Shown here one piece after another: positions 48,922 to 60,395 of a DNA stretch of 64,000 bases; the stretch's first letter is position 1, and each line of letters begins with the position of its first letter. Both the position numbers and the translations under genes were made by a program. The stretch is from contig MCFE01000145.1 in NCBI GenBank assembly GCA_002104905.1, positions 1 through 64,000 on the forward strand, in the 5' to 3' direction. Origin of the DNA: Basidiobolus meristosporus CBS 931.73. Its lineage: Eukaryota; Basidiobolomycota; Basidiobolomycetes; Basidiobolales; Basidiobolaceae. The notes beneath the pieces were generated by a model. That model ran no database searches, was not told the origin of the DNA, and worked only from the letters and a program-made list of their open reading frames with translations.

Positions 48922-50169
48922 TCATCTTCTCCTGGGTTTTTTTCTCACAGGGATTACTACTGAAGCATTTGGTAGTGACTCACTTTGCACACCTATACTA
49001 CTTCCTGGCTGACTATCATCTTGGCTACTTGTGTATTTGTAGTCAGTATTTTGCCTCCTAGTTGATGAGTGCGATGCTGCAGCTTGGCCGTGCTGAATTG
49101 CTCCGACTGAACCAACTGAACCGGCCTGTAGTCCCACGCGCTGACGCATTCTTTTACTTGCCAAGGGCTCCGGTGGTTGAGGCACTTCATGTTGGTCATC
49201 ATCAGTCAGTTCACCAGAAGTAACTCGCTGATGGTCAGGCAAGACGGCACGCACAGGCGCGCCTTGACACGTTGAGATGGCCCTTGGCTGAGTTTGATGT
49301 GATGCCGCATGTTGACGCAACTCGGTCCGCTCCAATGGACTCGTGTCTAAATGAGCAGTTTGGCAAGTTCTTGTAGTTTTGCTCTGAAGCACGCGCTTTG
49401 ACCCGACGCGCGTTGACTCAACGCGGGGCGTTCTGGTAAAGGGTGTTGGCGTACTCTGGACTGACATGTGCCGGCGCGCTGTGGTTGCAAGAGATGGTAG
49501 GGAATCCAGCGAGGCGTGCTGGCGCAATCTGGACAATGTTGCTCGCGGTCTGTATTCTTCCTCCTGAAGCTCACCATCTGATTCCTCAAGGTATTCACTT
49601 ACCCTCTGTCTGATACTTTGGAGCTGTTGCCTGGATGAGTCCTGTGTATATTGCTCTTGGAAGCCACTTAGCTCTACTAATATATCACGTAGTACATTAG
49701 TCATTTGAGGCAAAAACTCATTCAAAATCTCTTTGGTTCCCAAAGTTGAGGCACAAACGGACGCGTCTGGCCCGTACTGTGCAAATTGCGCGCAAAATTG
49801 TTCCCGCGTGGCTTCTTTGTCAAATTCCCTCACTCTCAGCTCATTCTTGATTTCAATACTTGTCTTGTTATATATCTTTTTACATACATCGGCTGGCATC
49901 TTGATGTAGAACTCATGCCACAGCTTTCTACTCAAATTCTTCCATCTTTGTCAACTCTCTGAGGTATCTAGTTCTGCTAGATTAATCAGTAGTGCCCAAA
50001 TATCTGTATGAAGGCTCATCATAGACACTTGGGCCATACTAAAATCATTTGGCAAGAACTCAAACAGATCTGACATCAACTTTTCCGGTCCGGACCGCGC
50101 TTGTGAGCTGGGGGATGGGTTTTGTCTGGGTTGTACTAAAGATGAGTTGAGGCTTGGTATGGGGACCAT
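48922..50169 (-). CDS. PIF/Harbinger accessory ORF (putative DNA-binding protein)
   Basis: Second gene of the Harbinger-like element. The 5' part (50,169-49,951) encodes a Ser/Pro/Gln-rich start and 'LFEFLPNDFSMAQVSMMSLH'. An in-frame TGA (about 49,950) separates it from a 3' part (to 48,922) beginning 'QRWKNLSRKLWHEFYIKMP' and continuing 'KIYNKTSIEIKNELRVREF', a Gln/Glu-rich helical stretch and a long low-complexity tail ending 'RKKPRRR'. The same TGA occurs in the second copy near 63,940, so it is probably inside a short intron (donor after FSMAQ, acceptor TTGACAAAG) and not damage. Harbinger elements usually encode a Myb/SANT-like partner that imports the transposase; I cannot see a clear Myb domain here. 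The basic C-terminus could be a nuclear signal. Confidence 0.6.
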
Positions 50170-50528
50170 AGCAACGGATTTGGATACTTATACAGCAGTA
50201 TATTGGCATCAACCTGGTCTTATATGAAATATATATGAAAACTAAAGTGATTGTTGAATTTTCCATATATTATGCATGATGCATCTTGGATCGCATTGAT
50301 ACGGATCAGGTCACATCAATCGCAGATTTCCTATTTGATTATAGACCTATGATTAAAGCATCAATAAAAGTACCAAGGCATTGTTTGCGGATGATTTTTG
50401 CAACATAATGATGGGATACATGGCAATTGATTGAGATTTAACCAAAATGTGTTAAAAATCAGATAAATAACTCAGATCACGCCAAATCAATTCAAACCGC
50501 CTTCATACAATCATCCATCAATCTTAAT

Positions 50529-51413
50529 ATGACTTACTCATCTGAATGGTCTTTTCTCATCAATCCCATCACTACCACTGGATTTCCTTTTGACACACTG
50601 GAGGAGATCTATACCAAGTACTGTGGACCATCAACCCCAATCTACTCAAGGAGATCCCTTGTTAAGCTTCTCTGCTATTACAAGAACTATTGCCCCACAA
50701 GGTTTCATCCCACCATCCATGGCAACAAAAGTCCTAGAAGCTTTCATTCCCAGCTGACAGCAATGGAGAACCACCTTGCAGAGGGTATGAATGACTTAGA
50801 GCAAGCTTGCAATACTAGGTTCAGAAGCTCCAATAGACTTCCATATCCCAGAGTGTTCAGCAACAGGTTCCATATAAGGGGTATTTTGGATACCTTCCCA
50901 GTGAGGATTAACAGACCTTCTAGAGGGCAGTGGCACTTTTATTCTGGCAAGTACAAGGCACACTGTGTGAAGTTTCAAGCACTGTCTGACATTGAGGGTA
51001 ACATCATCTGGTTTAGTGGGCCATTTGCTGGAAGTAGGCATGACAAAGCACTCTGGGTAGAGAATCATCCTGAATTCAGTAGAGGGGAGAAATGTATGGC
51101 AGACTTAGCCTATATAGGAGAGGATTGTCAGAGATTATGATGTATTACAGCTTATAGGAAGCCAAGGAATGGTGTGCTTAGCAGGAAGCAGAAGCTCTAC
51201 AATGAGATTTTTAATCATTTCAGAGTAAGGGTAGAGCACACATTTGGATATCTGAAGAGATTCAGCATATTGGCAGGTAAATACAGAGAAAAGTCATATA
51301 TAGGAGAAAACAGCAGAATAGGTAAAATAGTTAAGATACTTATTAATGCACAGTATGTTCATACAAGAAGACATCCACTAAGAGAAATGTGTCTGGAGCA
51401 TTATGAAGAGTAA
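50529..51413 (+). pseudogene. PIF/Harbinger (HARBI1-like, DDE_4) transposase with one internal TGA
   Basis: 294 codons with a single in-frame TGA at 51,138-51,140. It encodes the RNase-H-fold nuclease that cuts and pastes the element and its MITEs. Catalytic context: 'FHIRGILDTFPVRINRPSRG' holds the first Asp; 'WHFYSGKYKAHCVKFQALSD', then 'GNIIWFSGPFAGSRHDKALW' with the second acidic site; 'MADLAYIGEDCQRL' then TGA, 'CITAYRKPRNGVLSRKQKLY', and 'NHFRVRVEHTFGYLKRFSIL' with the final Glu (VEHTFG). The N-terminal 90 residues may include a helix-turn-helix. The stop lies where a CGA-to-TGA change would put it, and everything else is intact, so the copy was recently active or is rescued by readthrough. 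A short intron around the stop is less likely because the frame continues normally. Confidence 0.75.
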
Positions 51414-51734
51414 ATAAAGCAAGGAAAGCACTATTCTGAGCAACATAAGTAAGATTGAGTAAAATTACCAGTAACTGTATCATACCACTGGCATCATGGT
51501 AGAAATTATAGTGCCAGATGATGCCGTAGTGTGCCAGATTGATCCGGCATTATAAACAGGCTGGCACTATGTGGCACTATCCAACAGAACAAGTCTATTA
51601 TGTACTAACCCTGAATCCATTACACACTGCTGCTGAATGTTGAGAAACTCTCCTTACTTGGTGTTACAGCTGTATTACTTCTACAAAGGTATAAATACTG
51701 AGCCTCTGTATTAATCAATGACAGTTGAGCTATT

Positions 51735-52468
51735 AGACTTGTTCCATTGGATAGTGCCACATTGAGCCATGGGTGCCAAATGATGCCATAGTGCGCCAGA
51801 GAGGCCAAGTGAGCCACTACCTGGCCACAGAGTGTGAAACATAGCTCTGCATCTTCATGTAAAGCAGCCCCTGTGTTTCACCCATTGTGTTGGAGAAAAT
51901 CCATTTTTTGACCTTTTTTTTTGGATCAATGTTGTGCAGGATGTGTTAGAGCACAAGCAGATTGAAGATATGCATCTGGTACTCAATACCCATGGCACTC
52001 TGAATATAGCTCCTGTAGCTTGTATCATGTCACAAAAAGGAATGGCACTATCTTGGTCCACTGGTACTATCTGGCACTATAAGTGCTTTGTATAGATGTT
52101 ATGTTAGGGCTAATATTTAAATATAGTGCCAGATAGTACCAGTGGACCAAGATAGTGCCATTCATTTTTGTGACATGATAGAAGCTACAGGAGCTAAATT
52201 CAGAGTGCCATGGGTATTGAGTACCAGATGCATATCTTCAGTTCTCCTGTGCTCTTACACATCCTGAGCTACATTGATCCACAAAAAAAGGTCAAAAAAT
52301 GGATTTTCTCTTGCGCAATGGGTGAAACACAGGGGCTGCTTTGCATGAAGATGCAGAGCTATGTTTCACACTCTGTGGCCAAGTATGGGCTCACTTGGCC
52401 TCTCTGGCACACTATGGCATCATTTGGCACTCATGGCTCAATGTGACACTATCCAATGGAACAAGTCT
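51735..52468. mobile_element. About 734-bp fold-back MITE, copy 2
   Basis: AGACTTGTTCC...GGAACAAGTCT ends, long inverted halves and the same loop orientation as copy 1. Flanks are att (left) and gtt (right), a likely mutated 3-bp duplication. It lies 139 bp from the right end of the autonomous element. ORFs of 60-80 codons inside it recur in every copy and are not genes. Confidence 0.85.
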
Positions 52469-52520
52469 GTTATCATTTATCAACACTTCTTGAATTTCTA
52501 CAGTTTTAAGATAAGGAAGT

Positions 52521-52731
52521 AGACTTGTTCCATCATTCCGGCTGATCATAGTGCCAAATAGTGCCTTAGCATGCAAGATGGTGCCTGATCATGCCACAGA
52601 GTGCCAGATGGTGCCATACAGTGCCAATTTGGGATCAAAATTGACATGCATATGACCCTAAAATTTCAAATTAACAATAAAATATACAGCACTCTCTGGC
52701 ACTATGATCAATGGTACAATGGAACAAGTCT
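52521..52731. mobile_element. 211-bp MITE of the PIF/Harbinger family, copy 2
   Basis: Reverse complement of 41,905-42,115. AGACTTGTTCC/GGAACAAGTCT ends with an agt/agt direct duplication. Confidence 0.85.
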
Positions 52732-52952
52732 AGTGAGGAGTCTCACAAAGAACCAATTAAAAGCCTCTTATGTACCTTCTTGAAAAGTGACTCAAACCAG
52801 ATTTATTATGTGATCTAAGGTTATGGTCAGGCAAAATGTCCTTACAGCATCAATATCTCTTGATCATTAAATTTGAATCTTGTAAGGGACATTTGACAGG
52901 AACAGCCCAATTAGCTTATATAGGGGTAATTAGATGCATACTCTAGGATATT

Positions 52953-53685
52953 AGACTTGTTCAGTTGGATAGTGCCACATTGAGCCATGAGTGCCAAACA
53001 ATGCCATAGTGTGCCAGAGAGGCCAAGTGAACCTATACTTGGCCACAGAGTGTGAAACATAGATCTGCATCTTCATGCAAAGCAGCCCCTGTGTTTCACC
53101 TATGATGCAGGGGAAAATCTATTTTTGACGTTTTTTTGTGGATCAATGTTATGCAGGATGTGTAAGAGAACAGAAGAACTGAAGACATGCATCAGGTACC
53201 CAATACCCATGGCACTCTGAATCTAGCTCCTGTGGCTTTTAACATGTCACAACAATGCATGGCACTATCTTGGTCCACTGGTACTATCTGGCACTATATT
53301 TAAATATTAGCCCTAAAGTAAGATCTATACAAAGCACTTATAGTGCCAGATAGTACCAGTGGACCAAGATAGTGCCATGCATAGTTGTGACATGTTAAAA
53401 GCCACAGTAGCTAGATTCAGAGTGCCTTGGGTATTGAGTACCAAATGCATATTTTCAATCCTTTTGTGCTCTTACACATCCTGCACAACATTGACCTAAA
53501 AAAAAAGGTCAAAAAATGGATTTTCTCCAACACATTTGGTGAAACACAGGGGCTGCTTTGCATGAAGATGCAGATCTATGTTTCACACTCTGTGGCCAAG
53601 TATAGGCTCACTTAGCCTCCCTGGCACACTATGGCATCATTTGGCACTCATGGCTCAATGTGGCACTATCCAACAGAACAAGTCT
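52953..53685. mobile_element. About 733-bp fold-back MITE, copy 3
   Basis: Same ends and inverted halves; att/att duplication. Its central loop reads 'tatttaaatattagccctaaag', reversed compared with copies 1 and 2, so it is inserted in the other orientation. Confidence 0.85.
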
Positions 53686-54179
53686 ATTATGTACCTCAAG
53701 ACAATAATGGATTACTGTAGCCCAAAACCTCCCACCTTTTTATTCATACCCATACTGCAAGATCCAGTAACTTTCACTATGAGAAATTATTGAGATGATC
53801 CTGTCAAAAGGCCATCACAAAGTTAATGTCCCATGACTGAGAGGTACTGAACTCATCAGGACACTGTCCAGAGATTGTTGAAAAATAATTGCACCCCAGA
53901 TATCACAAAAAACTTTGTCAGAATTTTTGATCATAACAATGTGTAAGCGGCTTTTGATTGGTTCCCTGCCAATTTGCTCACTTTCTGATCCCAGACACTC
54001 TATTGCCTCCTATGTTTGTGTCAAGTGATTGGCTATTGCCTCTTCCTCATACTCCTTACTTCCTGACTCAACCGTTTCTCTTACTTTTCATGCGTACAAA
54101 CTGATTTATTTCCGTTGAAACTTCAGTTGCACCTCAATTGCCAATTGTATTGACCTATACAAGTCTCTATACCATACAC

Positions 54180-55965
54180 TAACATTAAGCCCAGCCCCAC
54201 ACTCAACAAGTAACTCCATTAAAATTCACCACTCAATAAGTATTTCTGCTGTGACACTCTGGTTCCACAACTTTGGTGGGAACCCAATGGCTTTATGCCA
54301 CTTTTCATTACTGGTTCCCACATGTCATGGTCTTCAGCCAGCACTGCAAGGTCTAGCTCCTCATCTGCCAGTCTTTGCAATAAATCCTTGAAATATTCCA
54401 GTGCGTTTTCTTGAGCACTGCTCTTGAAGAAGTGCTGCAACCTCTTGGTGTGCCTATTAATGTTCCAAACTCCACTGAAGGCATTGTGATAGTCTTTTGC
54501 GCTCTTGATGTTGTAGCCTTGTCTGTCAGTGGGATCTCCACTCTGTCAACAATGGAGTCTGTGGAGGCTGTGGTAGACAAATTGCCTTTTTCCGCAAACT
54601 CATCTACATTGCTGGAGTGTAGCTCAACTGGCTGCGCTTCCAACTCATGTGAAAACAGCTGTTTTCTTGTTAGTAATTCTTCTTGGCTATGATGGGATTC
54701 AGTCTGTTCCTGGCTTGCAGCGTTAAGTGGCAAGAACTGCAGTTTTTTTTGCATGCCTCCCTGTCTCAGGCTTGGGTAGACATTTTTCCCTTTGCCTTTT
54801 CCTTTATCAATCCCAGGTCTTTCACTGCTACTTTGACTGGGTGCTTCTTGAATGGCACTACGCTTTTTCCTTGATAAATGTTGTGCTGGTGCATCCATGT
54901 CTGCTGGCTTGTCCTTAATTGACACTCTTTCAGCTGCCTGATGTCTCTTTGACGCTTATCTGGAGCTTTTGGCCCTGCTTGTAACAGGCTTTTGAGGAAG
55001 CTGCCAGTTTTTAGCCATGGCACCCTTGTTCTTCTGCCTTCAATAGTTTCTGCTATTCTTAAGATACTTTCTTAGTATACCAATGCTGGCCCAAAATCTG
55101 TTTGCCCATTTGAATCCAGGATAATGCTCATGGAACAAGTCAAGTGCATTCTGCTTGGCCTTGAGTTCCTGATGGTCCCATGGTATGCCGGCCTCAAAGT
55201 GATGGTGAGCCAGACTTCAGACAGCCTCTTAAATATTACCCCACTCTTCATTATTGCACTCAACAGCTTCACAGATGTTCAATGTCTTTTGATTTTTAGG
55301 CTTGGGTACAAGCACCACATGGTCTCCCTCCCACTCTGTGATAGATATTTCTGTGGGCTTTATCTTTGGGCACTGTTGTTGTGCCTCAAAGACTGTACAG
55401 TGTTCCTCTGCTGTTACATTGGGAAATGGCTCAATCCTTGGATGTTACATTGAGCTACTTGAGTTCCTTCTTTGCATAAAGATACTGCTTTCTCTACCTT
55501 GGATATTGATTGCTCTACACATATTATCTGCTCATCCTGTTTCTGGACTACTTTCTGATTTCTCTGGGCCATTGCATCTATCCTATCAGCTACTGTACCT
55601 ATTTGCTTCATTAATGCTTTAGTATAAGCTGACAATGTACTTGCCAATATGGGTGGTGGTAATGTTGTCATGGCCACTTGCTGATCTTCAACAGAGGGTA
55701 CTGCGTTTGCTACATTCTCATCTGCCTGAACATAATGATCAGCTTGTGGCTCTGCAGAGGTTCTCAGTTGCCTACTTGACTGAGAGCCTGAGGAGTCCGG
55801 ATTATTAACTTCAATGGGCACACTGTCCACAGGGCCTTTTTTGGATGTAGCCCTGCTTGTTACACTGAATGTCAAAGCAAGCTGTGGTCCAACAGTTCTT
55901 CTGTTGCCATCAGCAGTGGGGTTTGGTTGGGAACCAGAAAACTTTGCTTTATTTTTTGGCAGCAT
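54180..55965 (-). pseudogene. Companion protein of the Tnp2-type transposon (broken), copy 2
   Basis: Starts 'MLPKNKAKFSGSQPNPTADG' at 55,965 and runs 183 codons, including 'MAQRNQKVVQKQDEQIICVE' (coiled-coil-like), before a frame change. Further pieces encode 'FHEHYPGFKWANRFWASIGI' and a Lys-rich stretch. A 190-codon ORF (54,925-54,353) has 'SQSSSERPGIDKGKGKGKNV', and the last piece is 'SSAQENALEYFKDLLQRLAD'. It aligns with the copy-1 protein over its length. Function unknown; the coiled coil and basic stretches would suit a nucleic-acid-binding partner of the transposase, which is speculation. Confidence 0.55.
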
Positions 55966-56169
55966 ATATATGGAAGTGAGTCAAACCAAAGGGGAAGTAG
56001 TGTTACATATACATGTGTATGTGGTGCCACAACTTTATTTATCATGCTTACTATTGCGGGTCATCATTGAATCTTACATTCATGTAGGTGCAATGTCTCA
56101 GATAGAAGACTGTCTTAAGTTCACATGAGTATTGAGCAAAAAGTGATATAATAGCATTACGTTGTTGAA

Positions 56170-58640
56170 GGTCAAACTGTTTGCCCATCGACAAGACTAC
56201 TTTGACTCAATGCTGTAAGAGAAGAGAAAAAAGACCATGTGGCTATTGTGGCAAGCCTATCAGCCATGAAGCATGCAGACAGCATAGGAAGTATTACAAG
56301 GATCACGGCCAGTGTTTTGCCACACAAGTCATATTTGACCATTCATTGGTCACTACTGTACCAACATTATCTTGCCAGCCAGTTGATACTTCTATATTGG
56401 CACCTGGCCATCTTTGTCACCTTGCATAAACTGAGTCAGGTGAGTTTGTGACGCCTTTAGGCTCACCTCAGCCTTCTGAATATGGCATGCAGAGTGATAG
56501 CTCTGACACAGAAGGTTCACTGATGGATTTTGAGCCTATCTCCCCTAACAACAGTACCATGTATGAGCCTGGTCAAATCCCTTTATGCAATAAGACAACA
56601 CCCGTTGAAACAAATGCCAAGGATACTTTATGGAGCCAAGGGAGTGCAGAAATCCATTGACTGGTGAATGATGTAATGTTTTGGCTAGAGAAGTGGTGTG
56701 TTTCCACTAATATCAGTAATGGGGGCTTTGAGGATATTACAACTTCTTGCCAATATCATACTGGAATGCAACTTACCGTGTACATGGTACAAGTTGACAA
56801 CCGTCATGTGGCTGCCAACATATGATCCAGTGACTGTCCAATATATTTGACTGCAAACACTAAAAGCAGCTAAGAAGCAAGGGCTACTTTGAAGGTATGT
56901 ATGACCATGCCTTTGCTTTAGCTCTTGATGGATTCTCATTAAACAAGAACTCTACCAGCAAATCCTGATGGCCACTAATTCACATCAATCTGAATCTGCT
57001 GCCCATCTTATGGTATCAGAGCAATAATCTGATAGTAGTCTCACTGGTATCTGGGCCAAAATCACCATCCAACCTGGATAGCTACCTGTATCCATTGCTG
57101 GATAAACTTTGTATGCTTTCCAGCAGGATAACAATAAATGGCCATCATGTAAAAGCACATATTATTATCTGAATTGGAGATACCCCAGGCATCAGCAAGA
57201 TAGCAGGTTTTTCTGGGCACAATGGATGGTATTGCTGTTGAATGTGTGAGATCCAGGGGATCTACTCCATAACTCACACACATTATTATTACCCAAACAC
57301 CAGCACTAACAACATTCTCTTTCCACAGAGAGAACGTACAGAAGTAAGCATGCAAATGCAGCAAAGTTGGCAAGCTATAAGCCATTGGCCAGAATATGGA
57401 ATCAATTGGAAACCGGAGATACTTAAGATAGAGGGTATCTGTTGGAAAAAAAGCTTTTCACTGGGAGCAATGCATTTGATGTTCAACAATATGCCTATAC
57501 TGATGACCAAGTAGTACATGGGGCATTTCAAGCAAAATGAGCCCTTCAAGATACCGGAGAAATTTGAAAAAATTGGCAAGATATTACAGAGTATCTGCTA
57601 CCCTAAGTACTTCTCATGGGCTCCAATTAATATTCATATGCATATGCAACAATACAAATGCAAAGACTGGATGAACTGGATATGTATTTATTCAAGTGGT
57701 GTTGTGAAGCCATTCCTACCAAGAGTATATTGGAAGTATTGGGAGTCATATGTGGACAATATTGGAATATTTATCCAGAAACGGATCACCAATGCCAACT
57801 TAACGCATCTACAGCTGTTATGTGAGTAGCTTGTAACAGGATTGAGTGGCTATACTACAAACATAAAGCTGAACTTGTAGATTTCTGTCGCTACTGTATC
57901 CATTCTCTACTCCATCTTGCATGGTGTGTGGAGAATATTGGGCCTTGCTTCACCTTTTGGGAGTTTCCTATGGAGCAGATGTGTGGGGAGATATGAAGAC
58001 AAGTCAAGTTGCAGGTACTACCATATCCCAATCTCATTAAGAATATTACCTTCAAGTCCGTCATTGATGTGATGAGTTTGCAAATGGAGGACAGCCAGAA
58101 AGAGTTGGAAAATGCTGAGGACAAATGAGCACATGGAGACACCTATGCCTATGGCATTAATAGACTAAGCAGCCCCAATGCGTGGGTAATCAGTTAAGTA
58201 ATGCAAAGTTGGGTTGGGTGCAACAAGCAACTAATTTTTATCAGTAAAACTTCACCAAGATATGCTGGATTTCTCATGGTTACAAGCCAACTTCTACACT
58301 ATTCAATACAGAATTCACACAAACAAAAGCCAGAGCGCACCTAAAAGGGGGACTAGAATCCAGCAGGGAGAAGGAATATATTGGCTAAATACCAAGAAGT
58401 TCTTTGCCAATATTCCGGAGGTATTCATGGCAGAAGTGGCAACAACCAAGCATACGTTTGCAAGATGCATATGCTACCAGCAGTACAAAGTATATGGCAA
58501 CTTTGCAAGTATCACACTAAAAAGCGGCAAAGTTGAGGTGATAGAAGTATGTCAATTGTGGCAGGTGTGCGCATTTGTAGAGGTTAGTAAGCCGGAGGTC
58601 ATAGTTTTTTTTGATTTAAACTATATGTGGAGTACCTAAG
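56170..58640 (+). pseudogene. Tnp2-type transposase (broken)
   Basis: The N-terminal zinc-finger-like motif 'CGYCGKPISHEACRQHRKYY' (about 56,235-56,300) is followed by an acidic Ser-rich region and 'FWLEKWCVSTNISNGGFED' (about 56,680-56,740). The C-terminal half from about 57,330 includes 'DWMNWICIYSSGVVKPFLP', 'WESYVDNIGIFIQKRIT', 'IHSLLHLAWCVENIGPCFTF' and 'WEFPMEQMCGE'. The last resembles the conserved HSLLH..DD.. / W.FPMER.CG region of fungal Tnp2/Plavaka-like transposases. It closes with 'ARCICYQQYKVYGNF' at about 58,470-58,510. Frameshifts and stops occur throughout. The catalytic core between about 56,800 and 57,300 is largely lost. Class assigned from these motifs, moderately sure. 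Confidence 0.55.
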
Positions 58641-58911
58641 GTAGTAGTGGGTAAGCAAATAAAGAAAGATGATTCTTCAGTGGAATATATGAATTGCACA
58701 AGGGGAGGTAGAAAAAGGAAATACCATTTGGTAAATTGGTACAGTAGCATTATACACAACCAGCTGCAGGCCGTCATACTGCCAAGAAAAAGCCATCAGA
58801 GTCTTGCTGTGAGGCTGTCAAAATACCGTCAAGTTTCTTGCTATATAATGCAATTGGAAGTCCTGTCCAACTGGATCCACTTAAAAGAGTAATAGAGCGC
58901 TGAAAGACCGC

Positions 58912-59991
58912 TGTAGTGGGGTCACAGTGACACCCCCAGGCAGATGTGCTCATTCTCATGCGTTCACTTCCCTAAAAAGGATTACCCCCCCTATATTATT
59001 ATCATCCCAAATTTGCAATATTTCCTATTTTTGTCTATGTGATTATTACTATACAACCTGACAAACTATTTGTCACTATTAACCCATTGCACAAGCTATT
59101 CTTATTCCTTGCCGAGATGCAAAGATAAGATAGTTACCATATAAGGCAAGTACCCCAACAGTGCCCATGTCATGTGACCGTCTTGGTTTCATAACCTTCC
59201 CATCTTACTACCATAAGAGGCAACCACATGACACAGAGGTTTCATATTACCACTACCTGATTGGCTAGGTGCTACTATGTCTCATGGAACAATCCGCCAA
59301 GAATTTGCGCTATTTTTAGTACACAAAGACATGATTGGTTGTCTACCACCTTCTGGAAACTTCTGGAAAGTATTTTCTAGCAAGAATCTGAGCAGCAAAA
59401 AAGTATATAAGGGAGGCTATCCCTTAAAATAAATCATCCCTCTTCCAATATTCAGACTTATTGATTAGTGAGATCACCGCTACCTATTACCACTATTTTC
59501 TGACTCAGACCTGACAATACTCCCAGGAAACCGCGCTGACAGCCAACTGACCTTGGAGGCACTACTTGTGAGGAATACTCAGAGTAGGTATATTTTATTA
59601 TATTTGATTATTTTCCCAAGTTTGTTCTTGTACAGGCAGAGAAACTTTTCAGTCTTTGTAACTATTGGTCAAAGCTGCATTCTTATCAAGTCCCTGTTGG
59701 TGGAGTTTACAGTTGTTTTGACTTTGGAAGCTTTAGTACATTGTCATCTCAAAGGACGTCAAAGCCATTATAAACTTTTGTTAAGACGCCAACTAAGTTG
59801 GGGATTGTAGTTCAATAGTTTTCCCTTGACAAGCTTGAGGCTTTATCCCCCTTCACACTAGATTAGACAAAAGATCCAGTATTCCTAGCAAGCTTTTGCC
59901 AGAGGTTATCCCACCCAGTGAACACCCCACACACATTCACACTTGAGAAGTGTTGGCCGTATTTTGCCCTTTGGACTTATACAACACCACA
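58912..59991 (+). mobile_element. Solo LTR, plus orientation, copy A (1,080 bp)
   Basis: Starts TGTAGTGGGGTCAC and ends ACTTATACAACACCACA, imperfect inverted TGT..ACA ends, flanked by ccgc/ccgc (58,908-58,911 and 59,992-59,995). A TATA-like 'agtatataaggg' stands at about 59,402-59,413, as expected for U3. It is nearly identical over its length to the LTR at 60,396. The own target duplication shows it is a separate insertion and not one end of a shared element. No internal retrotransposon remains between the two. The 85-codon ORF inside also occurs in copy B (69 codons there) and is not a gene. Confidence 0.85.
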
Positions 59992-60364
59992 CCGCAACAA
60001 TGCCATGCAAATATTGTCACAGCACCAATCAAAAATTGTCACATTTTATCCCTTGATTTGACTGTAAAATTTGCAAAACACCGTCATGATCTTGCTACAA
60101 GATTGTCAGGAGGGTTGCTGATTCCAAGCTGCTGTTATTATGACAGTCTCTAAATGGGATCTTGACGGATGATCCGGATTGGATCCACCTGCAGGACCAT
60201 ATTATTTTTCATAGGGTTTGGAATCTAGTAAGTTAGAGTCTATTGTGTACCATATTGGGGAAGAACCAAAATATCTCTACATGGTGATGTGAAAAGGTTG
60301 TGAAGCAAACACAACCCCTGGAAGCTATACTTCAACTTTGAAGAAGTTGCCATTCTTAGCTAAT
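59992..60364. other. Spacer between solo LTR A and the second Harbinger copy
   Basis: AT-rich, no ORF with resemblance; a few CpG remain. Nothing recognised. Confidence 0.4.
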
Positions 60365-60395
60365 AGACTTGTTCCTTCATGCCGTGCCAGGGCAC

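Larger units (their letters stand above)
48179..51596. mobile_element. PIF/Harbinger-like DNA transposon, near-complete copy (3,418 bp)
   Basis: Terminal inverted repeats start AGACTTGTTCC (48,179) and end GAACAAGTCT (51,596), flanked by a 3-bp target duplication att/att. Two divergent genes fill it: a DDE transposase on the plus strand (50,529-51,413) and a second ORF on the minus strand (50,169-48,922). That two-gene layout is known for PIF/Harbinger elements. The ends carry sub-terminal 'tagtgccag' / 'tggcactat' motifs shared with the MITEs. CpG is frequent at the left end compared with the neighbours, so it is a younger insertion. It is the likely source of transposase for the MITE families, apart from one stop codon in the transposase. 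Confidence 0.85.
53780..58650. mobile_element. Tnp2-type (CACTA/Plavaka-like) DNA transposon remnant, copy 2
   Basis: The longest copy of the family: a minus-strand companion gene (55,965 to about 54,180) and a diverging plus-strand transposase (about 56,170-58,640), with about 200 bp of shared promoter region between them. The layout matches copy 1. Both genes are interrupted. No terminal repeat or target duplication could be defined by eye. Confidence 0.6.

Noticed and set aside
52210-52446. ORF of about 78 codons recurring at 42,865, 53,427 and 63,151 ('HILHNIDPQKK', 'FGTHGSMWHY' type)
   Set aside because: It is the forward reading of the second half of the fold-back MITE; it appears in each copy only because the DNA is repeated, and frames break independently.
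59553-59810. ORF of 85 codons, repeated at 61,036 (69 codons), with hydrophobic start
   Set aside because: It lies within the solo LTRs, downstream of their TATA box; the repeat explains the duplication and no known protein matches.
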